Position numbers and translations under genes: made by a program. 64,000 bases of DNA, taken from positions 33,551,126-33,615,125 of the forward strand of contig CAMTDV010000017.1 of NCBI GenBank assembly GCA_947069175.1, given 5' to 3'. The notes beneath the pieces were generated by a model. That model was not told where the DNA came from. It ran no database searches and saw only the letters and a list, made by a program, of their open reading frames with translations. The stretch is from Scalesia atractyloides (Eukaryota > Streptophyta > Magnoliopsida > Asterales > Asteraceae). Of the stretch, positions 46,028 through 56,230 are shown piece by piece; the first letter of the stretch is position 1; each line of letters starts with the position of its first letter.

Positions 46028-48323
46028 GTTTATCTATGACATCCTTATCTATTCGAAGTCGAGAGACGAACACGCACGCCATCTCCTTTTAGTCCTCGAA
46101 CTTCTCCAAGGTAATCGTCTTTATGCTAAATTCTCCAAATGTGAATTCTGGCTCGAAGAAGTCCAATTTCTCGGCCACATTGTTAATAGTCAAGGAATTC
46201 ACGTCGATCCTGCAAAGATTGAAGCTGTCAAGAGTTGGATTACGCCAAAAAATGCATCTGAAATCCGTTCCTTTCTTGGATTGGCGGGTTACTACCGTCG
46301 ATTCAGCACCGACTTCTCGAAAATCGTCGTTCCTCTTACCACTTTAACTCATAAGGACAAGCCTTTCGTTTGGGATTCCAAACAAGAGGAAGCCTTTCAA
46401 ACTCTCAAGCGTATGCTATGCAACGCTCCCGTACTCGCCCTCCCCGACGGAAACGACGATTTCGTTGTTTACTGCGATGCCTCTAATCTTGGTCTTGGTT
46501 GTGTTCTTATGCAACGAGACTAGGTTATCGCGTATGCGTCTCGACAACTCAAGATCCACGAGAAGAACTACACAACCCACGATCTCGAACTCGGTGCAGT
46601 TGTTTTTGCATTGAAGATATGGCGACACTACCTTTACGGTACTAAGTATACGGTCTTCACCGACCATAAGAGCTTACAACATATCTTCAATCAAAAGGAA
46701 CTGAATATGCGCAAACGCAGATGCGTTGAACTTCTTAACGATTACAATTGTGAGATACCCTAGCATCCCGGCAAAGCAAACGTCGTAGCCGATGCTCTCA
46801 GTCGACGAAGCTATGTGCATAGCGTTCGTGACTCTCAAGATTTGAATGATCTCGAAATCTTGATTCGCTCAGCCCAATTCGCTTGTTTTAACGAGAATAC
46901 TTTGGAGGAAGAAATGAAATGTGATGCCGAAACTCAGCTCGTTGTCAAACCTAACGGTATCTATTATTATCTCGATCGTATTTGGATTCCCAGCCGTGAT
47001 AATCTTCGTGAATTGTAGTTGACTGAAGCCCATAAATCTCGGTACTCCATTCCTCCCGGAGTCGACAAAATGTACCAGGACCTTCGTCCTAGGTACTGGT
47101 GGCCGGGCATGAAAAAGGATATCGCCGTGTACATTTCAAAGTGCTTAACCTGTTTGAAGGCTAAAGCCAAACACCAAAGGCCCTCTGGCTTGCTCGAGCA
47201 ACCCGAAATCCCGATGTGGAAGTGGGAGAGCATAGCTATGGACTTCGTTACGAAACTTCCTCGCACTTCCTCTGGTCACGATAGCATTTGGGTTATCATT
47301 GATCGTCTTACTAAATCTGCTCACTTTATTGCTATACGAGAAGACTCTAAAGTCGAACGATTAGCCCGAATCTATACCGACGAAGTCATTTGTCGACAAG
47401 GGACGCTTCGTGACATTATCTCTAACCATGACGGTCGCTTTACCTCACGTCTCTGGGAGACTTTTCAATCCGCTCTCGGTACTACGCTAAATCTCAGTAC
47501 CACTTTCCACCCTCAAACCGACGGTCAGACTGAGCGCACGATCCGCACACTCGAAGACAAGCTTCGTGCGTGCATCATAGATTTCGGTGGTAATTGGGAT
47601 ACGATTTACCTTTAATTGAATTCTCGTACGATAATAGTTATCACACCAGCATTCAAATGGCTCATTTTGAGGCACTGTATGGAAGAAAATATCGATCGCC
47701 TATTGCATGGCACCAGATCGGAGAAGCACAAATCACCAGTCCTGAGCTGATTCAAGAAACGACAGACAAGATCCTCCAAATCAGTGACAATCTCTTGAAA
47801 GCTCGGAGTCGTCAAAAGAGTTATGCCGATAAACGCCACAAGCCCCTGCTGTTCGAAGTGGGAGATCACGTTTTCTTAAAGGTTGCACCTTGGAAAGGAG
47901 TGATCCGCTTCGGGAAGAAAGGAAAACTAGCGCCACGATACGTGGGTCCCTTTAAGATTCTGGAAAGAATTTGCAAAGTGGCATATCGCCTCGAACTACC
48001 GGTAGAATTTAACAACGTACATCCGACTTTCCACGTGTCGAACCTCAAGAAATGCCTAGCTGAAGAAAATCTCCACGTCCCTCTTGAGGACTTGCAAATA
48101 AACGAGACTCTCCATTTCGTGGAAAAGCCTGTCAAAATCATGGACCGACGAACCAAGAAATTACGACGCTCTCGCATCCCTATCGTGAAGGTCCGATGGG
48201 AAGGCAAATGCGGTGCTAAGTTCACTTGGGAATTGGAAAGCAACATGAAGGCTAAATATCTGCATCTCTTTGTTACAGCCACTACTTAAATTTCGGGATG
48301 AAATTTCCAAAAGTAGGGGAGAC

Positions 48324-49752
48324 TGTAACAACTCCAAATTTCCGTTGTTATTTATTTCCGTATATTCCGTTTGTATCTATCACTTGTACTCCGAGATTTG
48401 ATTATGAGAAAGCTTTGTTAATGGAATTATATTTTGTCACATCTATATCGCATTTAATCGCTTATTAATCGCTAATTCAATGCAATCATAAGTAATTATG
48501 CTACTATACGAGCCGAGTGTGTTATTGTTTAATAAACACTTGTGCCATCGTATCGCTTATCTCATCGCATCACAAAACGCAGTTAATTATGTGTAATTAT
48601 GTTTTATATAAGTTTATGTTATGGTTTGATATCGCTAAAACGCTCGCACACTCTCATAACTCGCTCTCTCTCAAATCAATGGTAATATAACGCTTAACGC
48701 TTCGCTAAAACGCTTAATATAACTATCTAATACGAACCGAATCGCCAAACGAACTCCTAACGCGAAACAAATGAACAAACTTGGCCAATAGGTCAAGTTT
48801 GGCCGAACTTGTACAACACAAGTTTGCCCGAACTTGTGCATCACAAGTTCGCCCGAACTTGTTCCAGCCACCAGAATCTTCAAGACATCACAAGTCCGCC
48901 CGGACTTGTCTCACAACTCACCAGAAACAAGCAAGTTCGCTCAAACTTGTAGCAAGTTCGCCCGAACTTGATGTTTCAGCCCATTATTTCACCTCACCTA
49001 TAAATACCCAGCTCCTCTTCTCATTTGAACTTGCTGCAAGTTCACCCAGAGCTCCCCAAAACCGAAACCTTTTGTGTTCTAAGTAAGATTCCACCCGTTT
49101 TCAAGCTACAACAATGTTTTACAACGATTTTGCACAATGCTTTGCCTTCGTTTTCATAAAATCTCTTCTGTTTACGAAAATATTCATCTTTTTATGCAAA
49201 ACTTCTGTTTTTCACTCAAGATCTATGCTTAGATCTGAGTAAAACCTTTCAAACATCGATTTTTACACAATATTCGGACTAAAAGACGTATGTTTCGTTC
49301 ACTTTGAAGTGGAACGAGGCGTTGTCAAGCCAGACCTCAGATCCAGAAGCACAAGGACGAAGTCGTCACTTTGCAGAAACTGGACTAAACCGTTCGAACC
49401 TTCAAGTTCGCCCGGATAAGTCCGAGTTTCTGTAAAATGGATAAAACTCGCTCCAAAAGACCTCTTCAGCCTTCGTTTTGCTCAGTAGCCTAAGGTTGGA
49501 GGGATGGACACTCTTAGCAAACGACGCGAAAACGCACGATTTGGATGCCAAAACAGTCAAGTTCGCTCAGAAAACATCAAGTTCGCTCGAACTTGTCACT
49601 TGTATCGTCCCTCAAATGGGACAAGTTCGCCCGAACTTGTCTGGTTTCCTAGGAAACCATACAAGTTCACCCGAACTTGTACTCTCACTAAGTCCATACA
49701 TACAATTTCGCCCGAACTTGTACTTTCAAGTATAAGTTCGCCCAAACTTGTC
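48324..49752 (+). repeat. 3' LTR of element C, truncated, with palindrome cluster
   Basis: It matches 34123-35617 of the 5' LTR. TATAAATA is at 48999-49006. Palindromic units start at 48794, 48819, 48844, 48891, 48932 and 48953, steps 25, 25, 47, 41 and 21 bp. The 5' LTR has fewer and more decayed units in the same place (34594-34725), so copy number differs between the two LTRs of one element. Confidence 0.92.
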
Positions 49753-51285
49753 AGCCAAAACCAACATAAATACGAAAAGAAGGAATAACGAGCCATGCCC
49801 GGCCCCTCAGCAACACCCGAAAAGACAAAAACAAGATTACAGAAGATGAACACGAGGCCGTGCCCAGATGAACACGGGGCGTGGTCAGACCCTGCACTTC
49901 AAGACAAAACCTGCAAAGCTTCTGCGCCCACCATGGGGCCGTGCCCAGACCAACATGGGGCATGGTCAACTATCAGATTTGTAGTATCCAGATAGTACAA
50001 CGAACAGTTGACCACGGGGCCATGTGGGGCCCTCTGCTGTCAGATGCAATAAATGAAGGAAGAGAAGGATGATTGCCACGGGTCGTGCCCACTGGACACG
50101 GGGCCATGGCCGGGCCTCTGTTTTGACTATTAATAGGGGTGCTTGGTTCACTTCAAAGGCATCCCTTGGCAAACCACTTCTCTCTCACTTCGCCACCACT
50201 CCACCACCACTACAACACCAACACCCACAACCATCATCCATCTATCATCTTTAGAGTGTGTAGTAGTCTCGGGATCTAAGATTGATCGTAAGGGTTTTTT
50301 GTCAAACAAAGGCCATGCTTGGCTAATCTCTTACATCACTTGGTGAAGACAAGTCTTTATGTATTACTTTTGATTTTTAATCTTTCGGCATTTTTATTTG
50401 GATATGTATTAATGACTTTAATAACTAGTTTCTTATGTTGAAGGTGAATTTTCCAACCATTTCTTCATGATGTCATTGATTTGCTCATTCGTGCCTTTAC
50501 GATCTATATAAAGCGCGTTAACTAACCTGATAGCGGGTTAGAAGGGTGGTTTGGTAAAGTTCTTGTCTCGTCCAGTGTATAGATCCCGCGAGGACTTGGT
50601 TCAAGCTTACTAGGACCTCCTTCGATGCCCCAAATGTATTGGATGGCGGGGGTGCGAATAGCTTGAACCCCTCATATGTAAACTACTATTAATATTTTAA
50701 ACTGGCTACTTGGGATTGTAGCCCTGCTGACTCAAACCACTTAGCCGAGGGTAACGTCACCTTCAAAAGAGGGGCCTACCACTTTTTGCATTAATAACTT
50801 ATTTAATTATCTTCCAATATTCCGACCCTTTGGGATTGTATCCCTGCTGACTTAAAGCACTGGGTTGAGGGTAACGTCACCTTCAAAGAGGGGCCTATTA
50901 CTATAACTGAGATAATCTCTTAAAAAGTCCGAAAGTGCGAAAATCATCAAAGGATACATTAAAGATGAGTTGGATCCAAGTGATTCTATCTTGTCTATCG
51001 TTTCTTTCATTTTATTTATCTTCTTATAGTTTTAGTTTTATGTTTAAAAGCTTTTATAAAAAAATTTAGATTGATTGGACGTTGACGATAAACCGGTACT
51101 AAAAGCTCTTGTGTCCTTGGACCAACTTGGTATCTTACCAACACTATACTACGCTCACGATGGGTGCACTTGCCCAAGTGTGTGTTTAGTGTTAGTACAA
51201 TATTGTGTTTTATAAATTTAAAACTTGGCTAATGCGTAAAATGAACTTAAAATGTTAATGAAAATATAATTCTTAACGCACACCA
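49753..51285 (+). repeat. 3' LTR of the Tat-like element, first 150 bp missing
   Basis: It matches 29688-31225 and ends at CGCACACCA before the target duplication. It is joined to element C LTR sequence at its left edge without any Tat-like internal DNA between them. Confidence 0.92.
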
Positions 51286-54200
51286 CACAGCAAGGGAGCG
51301 ACGCTGAGGGACTAATCGCTCGCTTCAAACAGTTAAGTATCATCTGTCCTGCATAGGTGGATCCGGTTCACAAGGCGATAGCTGAGCTCATTCGTTCGCT
51401 TTCGCCTGTGATCATGAATCACGTAGCCGCCGGAAACCCAAGAACCCTCGAAGAATCCTTTAGCATAACCATACAGCTTAACCACAATTGCATCCTTCAA
51501 GGGGCCTACGACAAGGTTCCTACGGCGCATGCGCACCAAGCCACCACCAATACCACCACCACTACCGAATCGCCTCCCCCTCAAGCCAAAAAGAATAACA
51601 TCAAGAACAAGAAGCGGAAGGCTTCTGTTCAAAACTACGCGGTCGTCACTCTACCTGCCCCTACACCTCTAATTGCCATCTCCTCTACCCAAAACAACGA
51701 TCCATCCAAACAAAACTACATCGGCACTTGGCCTAGGTGTGATCGTTGCACCTACCACCATCTCCCTTCCACCCCATGTCGAAAGTGTGCCAACTATAAC
51801 AGGATGGGGCATCTTTCTAGCCTTTGTCGACAACCCCAAAGCAACCAAGCCATTGTCCCTAACCCTAACCCGAACCGAACTCAACCGCAATGACAAAATG
51901 CTCCTGTGCGAGCATGTTACAAGTGTGGAGATCTCACTCATCTCACCAATGTTCGCCCTCTCCTCAACCAGCAGCATCAGCAACAGCAGCAGCCTGAGCC
52001 TGCAAAAGGACGAGCTTTCATGCATACCTCTGCTCAAGCCCAAAGCTCTAACGACATCATCACTAGTACATTCCTTGTGAACCATATTTATGCTACATGC
52101 CTATTTGATACTGGTGCTGATAAAAGCTTTGTATCTTTAGAATTTGAACCCTTGCTTAAGTGCAAACGATCTAAATTGCCTAATCCTTTCGCGATCGAAG
52201 TCGCTAATGGTACAACCATCTCCGTTGATTCCGTTCTTTCTTGTTGCTCTTTGATCCTTAACGATCATGCGTTCTCCATTGACCTCATCCCCATGCAAAT
52301 GGGAAGTTTCGACATCATAGTAGGCATGGATTGGCTTATGCGAGTTCGTGCCGAAGTTGTTTGTTCCGAAAAATTCATTCGTCTTCCTCTTCCTCAAGGT
52401 GATTCTCTACACGTCTATGGTGAGAAACCTTCTAAAGGTCTCAAGCTTATGTCGTGCATCAAAGCGAACAAGTACTTGTGCAAGGAGTACTTTGCCTTTC
52501 TCGCCCACGTTGTGGAAAACAAAGACAAAGGTCCAAGCATAAGTGATTTTCCTGTCGTTTGTGAATTTCCTTCCTGAGGATCTTCCTGGTCCTCCCCTTC
52601 CTCGAGCTGTGGACATTCGTATTGATCTTACTCCTGGCGCAACTCCTGTTGTGAAGGCTCCCTATCGATTAGCACCTTCGGAAATGCAAGAGCTATCGAG
52701 CCAGCTTCAAAAAATTCTTGATAAAGGCTTTATACGCCCTAGTACTTCTTCTTGGTAGGGATGAGATCAGTATCATACCGGTACGATATCGGTATCGATA
52801 CCGAAAATACCGTTACCGAAATTGAGGAAAAGTGGATACCGAATACCGTACCGAATATCTCAGTTTGCTAGCGGTACGGTATCGGTACCGCATTGGTACC
52901 GATTTGGTGTTTTATTGTTTTACCTAAAAAATATCATGTAAATCCATCCATCCATTATTAACTGAATTGGAGTAATGTATAATGAGAAAACTAGACAAAT
53001 TCATGTAGTAAAAAATCAAAACGAAAAGATACATGTGTTCGACTTTTAATGATAATGAAGATGCCATAAATCTAAATGGAAAACATAAAACTTATAAATT
53101 AATCCAACCAAAGCATCATTATAATATATGGTGAACTTGTGGATTAATTTAATCCAACCAAATATGGAGTGAGATTATAAAATCTATGCATATAATATCA
53201 ATATTAATAAAACCCATAACAACTTGTGGATTAAATTAGTTCAGGTGACTATTAACAAGATACGAAAATTTTATTTATTCAACCAAATATGCTTGAATAC
53301 CTTGAAGAACAGATGGATTTGGATTATGGATTCTCATAGAAGAGTCTCCTATAGAGTGATAAAAGATTTTAGGTCTAGGTTTTATTATGTATTAGTACAA
53401 TATATTGTAAAGGCCGACTCTTCGTAGCCCAACCTAAAAACCCACTAGAATTCATAATTGAATTCGGTATTAATACCGGTATTTACCGAAAAATACCGGT
53501 ACCGATACCGTTAAATACCGATACCGAAATTCGAAAAATCTATTACCGATAGCAGTACCATTTATGATCGGTACGGTTTGGTATCGGTACGGTACCGGTA
53601 TTTCGGTAAAAAATCTCATCCCTACTCCTTGGGGAGCTCCCGTTCTTTTCGTCAAAAAGAAAGATGTATCTTTCCGCATGTGTAATGACTATCGTGAGCT
53701 CAACAAGCTTACAGTCAAGAACCGCTACCCACTTCCTCGTATGACGATCAATTGCAAGGCGCTACGTGCTTTTCAAAGATTGATCTCTGCTCTGGTTATC
53801 ATCAACTTCGAGTTCTCGAAGAAGATGTGCCTAAAACCGCTTTCCGCACACTATATGGACATTACGATTTCGTGGTCATGCCTTTTGGTTTGACCAACGC
53901 GCCCGCCGTGTTCATGGATCTTATGAATCGCGTGTGTAAACCGTTCCTCGATCGTTTCGTCATTGTATTCATCGACGATATCCTTATCTACTCCAAGACG
54001 AAAGAAGAGCATGGACAACATTTGCATCTCATTCTTCAGCTTTTGCAAACTGAACGTCTTTATGCCAAATTCTCCAAGTGTGAATTTTGGCTAAAAGAGG
54101 TTCAATTCTTGGGTCACACCGTCAATGAACTCGGTATTCATGTTGACCCTGCAAAGATAGAAGTTATGAAGAATTGGATTGCACCTAAGTCGCCCTCTGA

Positions 54201-56196
54201 AATTCGTTCGTTTCTTGGTCTAAATGGGTATCATCCCCGTTTCATCTCTAACTTCTCAACGGTGACTCAAAAAGATAGACCTTTTGTTTGGGGTCCCGAA
54301 CAAGAGGAATCTTTCCAAACACTCAAGGACATGCTCTGTAATGCTCCTATCCTTACTCTCCCCGATGGAAACGATGACTTTGTCGTGTATTGCGATGCCT
54401 CTAACTAGGGTCTTGGTTGCGTTCTCATGCAACGAGACAAAGTTATCTCTTACGCGTCAAGGCAACTCAAAATACATGAGAAAAAAGTTTTACTACTCAC
54501 GACCTTGAAATTGGTGTAGTTGTTTTTGCATTAAAGATTTGGCGACACTACCTTTATGGTACAAAGTGTACGGTCTTCACCGACCACAAGAGCCTCCAAC
54601 ATATCTTTGATCAAAAGGTACTCAACATGCGTCAACATCGTTGGGTAGAATTGTTAAACGACTACGATTGCAACATTCGCAACCATCCTGGTAAAGCGAA
54701 TGTTGCAGCCGATGCACTTAGTCATAAGACTCATCTTAAGAGTGTTCGTTGCTACCAAATCGTGGGAAAACTCAACGAGTTGATTCGACAAGCACAATTT
54801 GCCGCCATTAACGAGGGTAACCTCGATAACAAGTTGAATTGTGGAGTCGAAAACCCACTCGAAGCTACGCCGGATAGTATCCTTTACTATCATAGTCACA
54901 TTTGGATTCCCGGTCGCCTCAATCTTCAAAACAACTTGATGGACGAAGCCCACAAATCCCGATACTCCGTTCATCCTGGAGCTGATAAGATGTACCATGA
55001 TTTCTGTGCATCCTATTGGTGGCCTGGAATGAAACGTGATACGCTCTTTACGTGTCCAAATGCCTTACGTGTTCCAAAGTCAAGGCAGAACATAAACGTC
55101 GCTCTGGTTTGCTAGAGCAACCAGAAGTCCCTGTCTGGAAATGGGTGAGCATTGGCATGGATTTTATCACGAAATTGCCTTGTACTTCGTCTGGTCATGA
55201 CAGCATTTGGGTTATCATTGATCGTCTGACGAAATCCGCTCACTTACTCGCCATTCGTGAAGATTACAAAGTCGAGAAATTGGCTCGTATCTACACGAGT
55301 GAAATCATTAGTCGTCATGGTATACCTCTTGATATTATCTATGATCAGGACGCTCGTTTCACTTCCCGCCTTTGGCAAACGTTTCAATCCGCCCTTGGCA
55401 CTCATCTTAACCTTAGTACCGCATTTCATCCTTAGTCTGATGGTCAAACCGAGCATACTATCCAAAGTTTGGAGGATATGCTTCGTTCTTGCGTAATCAA
55501 TTTTGGCGGCAATTGGGATTCGCATTTACCCTTGGTTGAATTCTCGTACAATAATAGTTATCACGCCAGTATTCAAATGGCTCCATTTGAAGCATTGTAT
55601 GGTCGTAAGTGCTGTTCGCCTATTTGTTGGCACGAGATTGGAGATGTTCAGATCACCAGTCCCAAATTAATACAAGAGACGACGGACAAAATCCTACAAA
55701 TCCTTGATAACCTCCTCAAAGCTTGAAGTCGTCAGCGGACAAGATACACAAACCCCTAGAATTTAATTTAGGTGATCATGTACTTCTCAAGGTGTCCCCT
55801 TGGAAAGGCGTTATCCGTTTTGGTAAGAAAGGCAAACTCGCTCCTTGCTACGTGGATCCTTTCAATATCTTGGAAAGGATTGGCAAGGTAGCATATCGAC
55901 TAGACCTACCTCAAGCGCTTAACAATGTTCATCCCGTGTTTCATGTTTCCAACCTAAAGAAGTGTTTAGTTGAAGAAGGACTTCAAGTTCCACTCGAAGA
56001 TATTCAAATCAACGATACATTGCACTTCGTGGAGAAACCGGTCGAAATCATAGACCGAGGAATCAAGCAACTAAGGCGCAGTCGAATCCCTATCGTCAAG
56101 GTTCGATGGGAAGGGAAACGTGGTGCTGAGTTTACTTGGGAACTCGAGAGTGATATGAAAACTAAGTATCCGCATCTCTTCGTTGCACCTTCCTAA
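51286..56196 (+). pseudogene. gag C-terminus and pol of element B, split by a hAT MITE
   Basis: Pieces are 51286-52755 and 53625-56196. They give the gag end with zinc knuckles (CRKCANYNRMGHLSSLC at about 51778, CYKCGDLTHL), protease FDTGAD (about 52108) and reverse transcriptase (LDKGFIRPSTS, then FVKKKD, FVVMPFG, FIDDILIYS with the catalytic pair intact). RNase H (YCDASN, FTDHKSLQHIF), integrase (YWWPGMK, ISRHGIP, YDQDARFTSRLW, DGQTEHT), the GKKGKLAP block and a chromodomain-like end (VKVRWEGKRGAEFTWELESD) follow. Stops lie at about 51354, 51891, 54406, 55434 and 55724, and shifts near 52570, 53745, 54485 and 55040. It cannot make a full polyprotein. Confidence 0.9.
52756..53624. mobile_element. 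hAT-type MITE in the reverse transcriptase of element B
   Basis: The 869-bp element has inverted ends TAGGGATGAGAT, perfect over 12 bp, followed by CGGTAYCG-rich arms. The 8-bp duplication is cttcttgg (52748-52755) and ctccttgg (53625-53632), one mismatch, so it is somewhat old. The AT-rich centre has no coding frame of note. Confidence 0.9.
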
Positions 56197-56230
56197 ATTT
56201 TGGGACGAAATTTTCTAAAGGAGGGGAGAC

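Larger units (their letters stand above)
37796..48289 (+). pseudogene. gag-pol of element C, interrupted by a MITE and element D
   Basis: The pieces are 37796-37999, 38288-40375 and 46033-48289. In order they code for: gag with RALDWWTAERNKHG and a zinc knuckle (CYTCGDPNHFSNVC, about 39158); protease IDTGAD (about 39391); reverse transcriptase (FVKKKDGTFRMCIDYRELNK, then FVVMPFG); RNase H (VVYCDASNLGLG, FTDHKSLQHIF); integrase (WWPGMKKDI, HHCC and core, TERTIRTLED); and a chromodomain-like end (VKVRWEGKCG, FTWELES). Stops are at about 38412, 38577, 39274, 46521, 46761 and 47016, and shifts near 39790, 40165 and 47600. At the reverse-transcriptase active site the second half reads FIYDIL where FIDDIL is the norm, so one catalytic Asp is gone. 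Confidence 0.9.
34123..49752 (+). mobile_element. Ty3 chromovirus C (Tekay-like), 3' LTR truncated, nested in the Tat-like element
   Basis: The 5' LTR is 34123-36468, primer site TGGTATCAGAGCC at 36472-36484, gag from 37796, and pol to 48289. The polypurine run ends at 48323 and the 3' LTR starts at 48324. The 3' LTR stops at about 49752, where it is fused directly to the middle of the Tat-like 3' LTR. The left flank cccat (34118-34122) would be the target copy; the right copy is lost. Two insertions lie inside: a MULE MITE (38000-38278) and element D (40376-46027). Confidence 0.92.
29538..51285 (+). mobile_element. Tat-like Ty3 element, nested in B, itself split and truncated
   Basis: It starts TGATGTGTGC and ends CGCACACCA, with the exact 5-bp duplication cacag (29533-29537 and 51286-51290). 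The 5' LTR is 29538-31225, followed by TGGCGCCGTTGCCGGGG at 31232, the complement of Asp tRNA that is typical of Tat/Athila-group elements. The internal region (31226-34122) has no pol. Element C begins at 34123. The 3' LTR survives only from 49753 to 51285. It is probably a non-autonomous derivative. Confidence 0.9.

Noticed and set aside
51855..51880. Telomere-like ccctaaccctaaccc string
   Set aside because: Only two units, within gag coding sequence of element B (Asn/Pro codons).
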